Source of the DNA: CAIUSP01 sp040375675
Lineage (GTDB): Bacteria > Actinomycetota > Thermoleophilia > Solirubrobacterales > 70-9
Assembly: GCA_040375675.1 (NCBI GenBank)
Contig: JBEIRY010000017.1
Span: 1 to 28,789 of the forward strand
Reading direction: 5' to 3'
Length of the DNA stretch: 28,789 nucleotides
The notes under the pieces were generated by a model, which saw nothing but the letters and a program-made list of their open reading frames with translations, did not search any database and was not told the origin of the DNA. Both the position numbers and the translations under genes were made by a program. Below, piece after piece: positions 24,683 to 28,789 of the stretch; positions within the stretch are counted from its first letter, which is position 1, and each line of letters begins with the position of its first letter.

Positions 24683-25713
24683 CGCGCGAACACGATCTTG
24701 ATTGCGTCTTCCGTCATCGCCTCGGCCGCATCCTCGAACGGAAGGACCTTGGTGATCAGCGCGCCGGGATCCAGCCGGCCCTGCTCCACGAGCTCGATCA
24801 CCTCCGGAGCGGTGGCCCGAGCCTGCACGCGGCTGACGTCGTAGGTGATTCCCTTGGCGTACATCGAGGCCAGCGGCACCTCGGTCATCGCCGTCGGGCC
24901 GCCGGAGACGCTGGTGCAGTGCCCACAGGCCGACGTGGACCGGAGGGCGAGGTTGCGCCCGGGCGGCAGGGCGCACGCGTCGACGGTGATCGGGAAGCGC
25001 TCCTGCCACTTGAACTCCACGAGCTCGTCAAAGGTCAGGGAGACCGTCTCGGCGCCGAAGCCCGCCGCGATCTCGGTGCGGCGCTCGTCGAAGTCGACGT
25101 AGACCACTCGCTCGGAGCCGAGCGCCAGCGCCGCGGCGACGGCGTAGAGGCCGACCGACTGGGCCGGGCCCCCGACCACGAGCACCGGCGCGCCCGGGCT
25201 GGCCGCCAGTGATCCGGCCACGGTGCGGTAACCGTCGGAGACGTTGTCGGGGATCCCCGCCGCGACCTCAGGGTCGATCGAGCCCGGGAGGGGCAGGAGC
25301 ATGTGATCGGCCCAGGGAACGCGAACCAGGTCGGCCAGCCCGCCACCGAAGTCCATCCCGTCCCGTACCACCAGGCCGTAGGCCGCGCCGAGCGGAACCG
25401 ACTCACAGGCGTTGGTCAGCCCGGCCATGCACTTCGGGCACTCGCCGCAGCTGATCTGGAACGGGACGATCACCCGGTCACCGGCGCTCCAGTCGCCGGC
25501 GCGCTCGCCGGCCTCGACGATCTCCCCAACGATCTCGTGGCCCATCGTGAACGGCGGCTCCATTGGGTAAAGGCCGGTTGCGATGGCCGTGTCCAGGTCG
25601 CACCGGGCCACGGCGATTGGCCGCACGATGGCATCCCGATCGTCCTGGATCGCCGGGTCGGCTGTCTCCTCCCAGCTGAGCTTTCCGACACCGTTGAAGA
25701 GCAGGTGCTGCAT
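24679..25713 (-). CDS. Zinc-dependent alcohol dehydrogenase (MDR family)
   Basis: 344 residues. Catalytic zinc ligands are the Cys-Asp of ARCDLDTA and the His-Glu of MGHEIVGEIVEAG; structural zinc is bound by CGECPKCMAGLTNAC. A Rossmann domain follows (VLVVGGPAQSVGLYA, with VYVDFDERR after the second strand, suggesting NAD). The start ATG 25713 has GGGAGG just upstream. The alternative ATG at 25755 would lie inside the predicted -10 box and operator, so it is rejected. It is the first gene of the ADH-CMD-tautomerase operon, divergent from a TetR regulator. Confidence 0.86.
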   Translation of the reverse strand: MQHLLFNGVGKLSWEETADPAIQDDRDAIVRPIAVARCDLDTAIATGLYPMEPPFTMGHEIVGEIVEAGERAGDWSAGDRVIVPFQISCGECPKCMAGLTNACESVPLGAAYGLVVRDGMDFGGGLADLVRVPWADHMLLPLPGSIDPEVAAGIPDNVSDGYRTVAGSLAASPGAPVLVVGGPAQSVGLYAVAAALALGSERVVYVDFDERRTEIAAGFGAETVSLTFDELVEFKWQERFPITVDACALPPGRNLALRSTSACGHCTSVSGGPTAMTEVPLASMYAKGITYDVSRVQARATAPEVIELVEQGRLDPGALITKVLPFEDAAEAMTEDAIKIVFAR

Positions 25714-25739
25714 CGGCCTCCCAAGCGAACTTTCGGTGA

Positions 25740-25772
25740 CTATGACGCGTGGCATAGTAACACGGTTCTATG
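25740..25772. promoter_or_regulatory. Probable TetR operator with overlapping divergent promoters
   Basis: Three half-sites CTATG (25740-25744), CATAG (25753-25757) and CTATG (25768-25772) make two overlapping imperfect palindromes (25740-25757, 7 of 9 pairs; 25753-25772, 7 of 10). The minus-strand -10 TACTAT (25754-25759) for ADH and the plus-strand -10 TATGAT (25769-25774) for tetR both fall in or against them. Autoregulated repression by the adjacent TetR protein is inferred. Confidence 0.6.
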
Positions 25773-25788
25773 ATGAGCGTCCTAACCG

Positions 25789-26367
25789 ATGGCTGACGAC
25801 ACGCGAGACAAGATGATCATCGGCGCCGCCGGCGTGCTCGCGCAGCGAGGCCTTCAGGGCACATCATTCAGCGAGGTCATCGAGGCAACCGGTGCGCCAC
25901 GCGGGTCGATCTACCACCACTTCCCCGGCGGCAAGGACGAGATGATCGGCGAGGCGATCTGCCTGCTCGGGGGTTCGGTCGCCGAACGGATCCGCGCCAT
26001 CGAGGCGACACGGCCCGAGCAGGTTTCCGACGAGTTCATCGAAGGCTGGCGCGAATTCGCCAGGGCGACCGACCTCAAAGCCGTGTGCGCGGTCTCGGCC
26101 GTGACGGTCGGGGCCGGTGCCGCCGCCCAGGGGCTCCTGCCCGCAGTCGCCTCGACGTTTGCCTCCTGGCAGGACGCCCTCGCCGAGGCCTACGCGAGAA
26201 CCGGCGTCACCAAGGCAGACAGCAAGAGGCTGGCCACCACGACGGTCGCCGCGCTGGAAGGCGCGCTGATACTTGCCCGCGCTCACCAAAGCATGGAGCC
26301 CTTCGACGCCGTCCAGCACGACCTGGCCGCGGTGGCGAGAGCCGCCCGGCGCGGGCGCTCCACCTGA
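25789..26367 (+). CDS. TetR-family transcriptional regulator
   Basis: 192 residues. The N-terminal helix-turn-helix (about 8-55) contains GTSFSEVIEATGAPRGSIYH followed by HFPGGKDEMI, typical of the LmrA/YxaF-like TetR group. The C-terminal ligand domain is helical (WREFARATDL..., SWQDALAEAYARTG). It probably represses the divergent ADH-CMD-tautomerase operon and itself through 25740-25772, and is released by a pathway metabolite. Confidence 0.9.
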   Translation: MADDTRDKMIIGAAGVLAQRGLQGTSFSEVIEATGAPRGSIYHHFPGGKDEMIGEAICLLGGSVAERIRAIEATRPEQVSDEFIEGWREFARATDLKAVCAVSAVTVGAGAAAQGLLPAVASTFASWQDALAEAYARTGVTKADSKRLATTTVAALEGALILARAHQSMEPFDAVQHDLAAVARAARRGRST

Positions 26368-26405
26368 CCGTGGCCCGGGAGCAATCAAGCGACATACGAG
26401 ATCCG

Positions 26406-26819
26406 ATGCGTTTCTGGCTGGCGTGGCTTCGCGTCGCGACGATCCTCCTGATCGCCTTCGGGCTCTTCCTGGTCGTCGCCCATGGCCTGGCGCTGAAGGG
26501 CTTCAGCCTCCTCGTCTACTCGTCGAGCGGGCGGATCTCCGAGTTCGGCGCCGAGGCCGCCGACTACATCGCGCTGGCCCACGCCGTCCTGGGCGCTGTG
26601 ATGGTCGGCTGGGGAACGGCGCTCCTCCTCGTCCTGCGCGGACCAATGAAGCGCAACATCCGGGAGGGCGCCCTCATCTTCGCCATCTCGCTCACGTGCT
26701 GGTTCATCCCCGACACGATCTTCTCCGTGGCATCCGGGTTCTGGCAGAACGCGCTACTCAACGCCGGCTTCGCGGTGCTGTTCGCGATCCCCCTGGTCGC
26801 GCTCCTTAGACGCGAGTAG
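26406..26819 (+). CDS. Four-helix membrane protein of unknown function
   Basis: 137 residues with four hydrophobic helices (about 9-29, 53-77, 88-105, 114-134) and an Arg-rich end (LLRRE). I do not recognise a family with confidence. It starts 38 bp after tetR on the same strand and probably shares its transcript. Its stop codon TAG (26817-26819) lies inside the first heptamer of site E. Confidence 0.72.
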   Translation: MRFWLAWLRVATILLIAFGLFLVVAHGLALKGFSLLVYSSSGRISEFGAEAADYIALAHAVLGAVMVGWGTALLLVLRGPMKRNIREGALIFAISLTCWFIPDTIFSVASGFWQNALLNAGFAVLFAIPLVALLRRE

Positions 26820-26914
26820 CACTCCGGTCGCAGACCCTCTCACCCGAGTAGCAGCCGGGTAGCAACGCCCCGAAAACGTCAACCGCCAGGGCGGTGCGAA
26901 CCTGCCGAGCCCAT
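26816..26914 (+). repeat. Site E: most diverged heptamer-type attachment site
   Basis: GTAGCAC at 26816, GTAGCAG at 26848, GTAGCAA at 26859, 29 nt, then TGCGAACCTGCCGAGCCCAT (26895-26914). Sequence has drifted but the spacing is exactly that of sites A, B and D. It is the most distal copy, so it may mark the oldest junction. Confidence 0.75.
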
Positions 26915-26991
26915 CCAGAGACTTCTGAGATCAGGCATGGCATAACCACGGCTCGACACCAGTTGGCGCGTGAGACCTGGGAATTGGACGC

Positions 26992-26997
26992 TATGCT
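26992..26997 (+). promoter_or_regulatory. -10 box upstream of the secreted orphan
   Basis: TATGCT about 28 nt upstream of ATG 27026, leaving a short leader that holds GGAGGT (27009-27014). Confidence 0.45.
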
Positions 26998-27025
26998 CCC
27001 GTAGGTCTTGGAGGTCAGTCTTTCT

Positions 27026-28138
27026 ATGAAAATCGGCTCGCGCACGACAGCGCTGCTCGCAACGGCAGCCGTCGCGGCGGGGCTGTCGCTCGGTTCGACC
27101 AACGCTCAGGCAGACCCGAGCGATCCGGCCGCCGACTTCCTGATGAAGGTACGCGCCACCTCTGCGTCGTTTACACCGATCACGGGTTCAACGGGTGAGT
27201 ACCGGCTGGTGCTGCGAGGCGTGCCTTCCAAAGTCCGGGTAACTGAGATCACGCAAGTGGAGACCTCGGCAATGCTCCCGTTAAAGGCCTTCATGGCTTA
27301 CTGGACGGGATACGGCGATGAGACCGGCCAGTTCAAGACCAAGCCCCCGCGCGCCGTGCTGCAGAGTGCAGGCAGCCCCGAAGAGGTGGTGGTGCGGCTA
27401 CGCGACGCGTCGCGAAAGGGTCGGACCCTGAGCTTCGATGCAGAGGTCGTCTTCAGCCCAGCAGTATGGGAACGGCTCGATCACAAGGTCGATGAGGTAG
27501 ATGAAAATCCAACGCCCGACGAGCTCGGGTCCTTTCGCAAGCCAAGGGTCATGGCCGACGTCGAGATGTTCGTCGACATGCCAAAGAAGATCATCCAGCC
27601 CAAACCGAGTTCTGGCTTCGAGGGGCGCGCTCTGACTCGTCCCACTCGCTCCGTTCGGGTGGGGTGGCCAGATGAGCACCCGATGTTGCCGGATGACCTG
27701 ACGTGCGCCGGCGTGAGCTCGAGTCGCCTGCGCATGTGCTGGAACGAGATGGAATCGATCAACGACTCTGGTCTCGACATCGAATACAGGAGGAACCAAC
27801 TCCCATGGAGACGCTATCCGGACGATTGGCCCGATTACTATTCGGGCTTCGCCTTCCTCGATGTCGGATATGTCGACCTCTACCCGTACTACTGGAGGAC
27901 GGGGCTTTCGCCGTACCTGAACACTAGAGGTCAAATTCGCCAGAGAGAATCCTGGAATGACTTTGGGTGGGACTGGACTGGACGAACCTCCGGCTACACC
28001 AGCTCGCCACCCCATAAGACGATGGTGGCCGTTGACGGACTCTGGTACGGGGTCCACAAGGACGCGAGGACCTTCTACTTGACGGATAGATGCACGTGGT
28101 TCATGGCATCCTGGGCACCCGACGGAAAATGCTGGTGA
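27026..28138 (+). CDS. Secreted protein of unknown function
   Basis: 370 residues. A signal peptide covers about 1-30 (MKIGSRTTALLATAAVAAGL..., cleavage near AQA-D). The N-terminal half alternates short beta strands (GEYRLVLRGVPSKVRVTEI, EEVVVRLRDASRKGRTLSF). The C-terminal half is rich in Trp, Tyr and Asp (WPDYYSGFAFLDVGYVDLYP, NDFGWDWTG) with four cysteines (C227, C239 and two near the end), suggesting an extracellular, disulfide-bonded domain. I recognise no family. ATG 27026 is preceded by GGAGGT; a TTG six codons upstream is rejected because it overlaps that site. It lies just beyond the last tRNA-like site. Confidence 0.75.
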   Translation: MKIGSRTTALLATAAVAAGLSLGSTNAQADPSDPAADFLMKVRATSASFTPITGSTGEYRLVLRGVPSKVRVTEITQVETSAMLPLKAFMAYWTGYGDETGQFKTKPPRAVLQSAGSPEEVVVRLRDASRKGRTLSFDAEVVFSPAVWERLDHKVDEVDENPTPDELGSFRKPRVMADVEMFVDMPKKIIQPKPSSGFEGRALTRPTRSVRVGWPDEHPMLPDDLTCAGVSSSRLRMCWNEMESINDSGLDIEYRRNQLPWRRYPDDWPDYYSGFAFLDVGYVDLYPYYWRTGLSPYLNTRGQIRQRESWNDFGWDWTGRTSGYTSSPPHKTMVAVDGLWYGVHKDARTFYLTDRCTWFMASWAPDGKCW

Positions 28139-28141
28139 TCT

Positions 28142-28176
28142 GAATAGGCCCCAGAGGCCCGTCGGTGGGGCTATTC
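28142..28176 (+). terminator. Hairpin after the secreted orphan gene
   Basis: GAATAG (28142-28147) and CCCC (28149-28152) pair with GGGG and CTATTC (28167-28176): a 10-bp stem with one bulged G. It begins 4 nt after the stop. No U-tract is present. Confidence 0.45.
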
Positions 28177-28235
28177 GAAGCTACTCCACCCATGCCTCGA
28201 GGTCCATTGCGGCGGGATCCCGCCCCTGCGAGATC

Positions 28236-28241
28236 TAGGCT
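28236..28241 (+). promoter_or_regulatory. -10 box of the DUF3147 gene
   Basis: TAGGCT with 6 nt to GTG 28248; leaderless geometry. Confidence 0.45.
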
Positions 28242-28247
28242 GACGAC

Positions 28248-28592
28248 GTGCACCTGATCATCAAGGCGGCTGTCTCCGGGGTACTGATCGCGGTTGCGAG
28301 TGAGATGGCAAGGCGCTCGTCGCTGATGGGGGCCGTCCTCATCTCCCTTCCCCTCACCTCGATACTCGCGATGATCTGGCTCTATCGCGACACCCGCGAT
28401 CCTGCACAAGTGGCGGATCTCTCCTGGTCGATCCTCTGGGTGGTGATCCCTTCGGTGGCCTTCTTCGTGGTGCTGCCGCTCGCACTGAAGAAGTTCGACT
28501 TCAGCTGGGCATTGCTCGTCGCCTGCGGTGCCACCGTCGGTGCCTATGGCATCTGGATCTGGGCCGCGCAGAGACTCGGTCTGGATCTCTGA
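28248..28592 (+). CDS. DUF3147-like membrane protein
   Basis: 114 residues with four predicted helices (about 3-19, 25-45, 58-78, 86-106). The pattern IIKAAVSGVLIAVASEMARR, SLMGAVLISLPLTSILAMIW and WVVIPSVAFFVVLPLAL matches the DUF3147 family of small bacterial membrane proteins without a known function. The GTG start is set by the -10 box. It is a single gene outside the tRNA-anchored array. Confidence 0.8.
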   Translation: MHLIIKAAVSGVLIAVASEMARRSSLMGAVLISLPLTSILAMIWLYRDTRDPAQVADLSWSILWVVIPSVAFFVVLPLALKKFDFSWALLVACGATVGAYGIWIWAAQRLGLDL

Positions 28593-28622
28593 ACCCGTCA
28601 GCCTGAGCCGCCTCTGCAGGTC

Positions 28623-28628
28623 TAGCCT
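28623..28628 (+). promoter_or_regulatory. -10 box of the SnoaL-like gene
   Basis: TAGCCT with 6 nt to ATG 28635; leaderless geometry. Confidence 0.4.
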
Positions 28629-28634
28629 TGCCCA

Positions 28635-28789
28635 ATGGCTGACAACAAGGAAACAAGCGAGACACTCCGTGCATATGCGGACGCGTGGTTGGCGGCCGAT
28701 CTCGAGCGGGTGCTCGAGATGTATCACGACGAGATCGTCCTCCACTACATGGGCGAGAGCCCCTTGGCAGGAACCCACACCGGCAAAGA
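28635..28789 (+). CDS. SnoaL/NTF2-like protein, N-terminal part
   Basis: 51 residues before the window ends. ETLRAYADAWLAADLERVLE followed by MYHDEIVLHYMGESPLAGTH is the typical start of a SnoaL-like polyketide-cyclase/NTF2-fold protein: one helix, then a strand with the ligand pocket. The catalytic residues and function cannot be judged from the fragment. Confidence 0.7.
   Translation, partial: MADNKETSETLRAYADAWLAADLERVLEMYHDEIVLHYMGESPLAGTHTGK

Larger units (their letters stand above)
19224..26914 (+). mobile_element. Composite tRNA-Val island of five gene packets bounded by tRNA-3'-end-like sites
   Basis: The segment runs from the intact tRNA-Val to the most distal tRNA-like site. Sites at 20511-20609, 21454-21552, 22057-22081, 23338-23436 and 26816-26914 divide it into packets of about 1.2, 0.9, 0.5, 1.3 and 3.4 kb. 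Gene content is accessory: crotonase, hydrolases, a DoxX-like protein and a small catabolic cluster. I found no integrase, transposase or excisionase gene. It is read as serial insertion at the tRNA 3' end; the most diverged site (E) is also the most distal, as expected if new insertions enter next to the tRNA. Confidence 0.7.

Noticed and set aside
24682..25009. Upstream extension of the CMD-like gene to a 314-residue protein
   Set aside because: The extension is a shifted frame of the ADH gene; the GTGA overlap gives a natural start.
26085..26405. Plus-strand open frame joining the four-helix protein to a start inside tetR
   Set aside because: The added 107 residues are an Arg/Gly-rich shifted reading of tetR; ATG 26406 begins directly before the first helix.
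28174..28196. TTCGAA...CCCATGCC, 23 nt, resembling a tRNA-like core after the secreted orphan
   Set aside because: Only about 16 of 23 positions agree with site A, and no heptamers lie at the expected distance; part of it belongs to a terminator-like hairpin.
1..28789. CRISPR arrays, insertion sequences and phage structural genes
   Set aside because: No regularly spaced identical repeats of CRISPR type, no transposase or terminal inverted repeats, and no phage genes were seen.

Overview
The window is a GC-rich, gene-dense piece of a bacterial chromosome. It most likely comes from the Actinomycetota, close to the Thermoleophilia/Solirubrobacterales. That placement is an inference from leaderless promoters at most transcript heads, a DUF6458 membrane protein, an MmpL-like transporter and an SdhABE-type succinate dehydrogenase; no phylogeny could be run.

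Region 1 (1-19171) looks like core genome. Its left half is rich in TCA-cycle genes: malate dehydrogenase (partial) and isocitrate dehydrogenase overlap on the minus strand, and sdhA-sdhB-sdhE form a plus-strand operon. A membrane-anchored M28 peptidase and a site-2-type protease lie between them, divergently transcribed. Then come a CPA2 cation/proton antiporter, the lysC-asd operon for aspartate-family amino acids, a large MMPL transporter and a small DUF6458 protein. Next is the conserved block pdxH - SRP RNA - dnaX - ybaB - recR, all on the minus strand. The SRP RNA is the large, Alu-domain-containing type. A secreted 3D-domain protein closes the core part.

Region 2 (19224-26914) is the unusual part. 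It starts at an intact tRNA-Val(CAC). Downstream lie five copies of a sequence resembling the 3' end of that tRNA. Four copies (starting 20511, 21454, 23338, 26816) carry, upstream of the tRNA-like core, three GTAGCAA-type heptamers with exactly the same geometry: starts 32 bp and then 11 bp apart, and 36 bp from the last heptamer to the core. The fifth (about 22057) has no heptamers but matches the host tRNA best. Between the sites sit small gene packets: a membrane protein plus a crotonase; an alpha/beta hydrolase; a DoxX-like protein; a DUF3089 hydrolase; and a tautomerase/CMD/alcohol dehydrogenase/TetR/membrane-protein module. No integrase gene is visible. The simplest reading is serial insertion, at one tRNA gene, of small integrase-less elements mobilised in trans, giving an integron-like row of cassettes whose recombination site is tRNA-derived.

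Region 3 (26915-28789) holds a secreted orphan protein, a DUF3147 membrane protein and the start of a SnoaL-like protein, the latter two again with core-style leaderless promoters.
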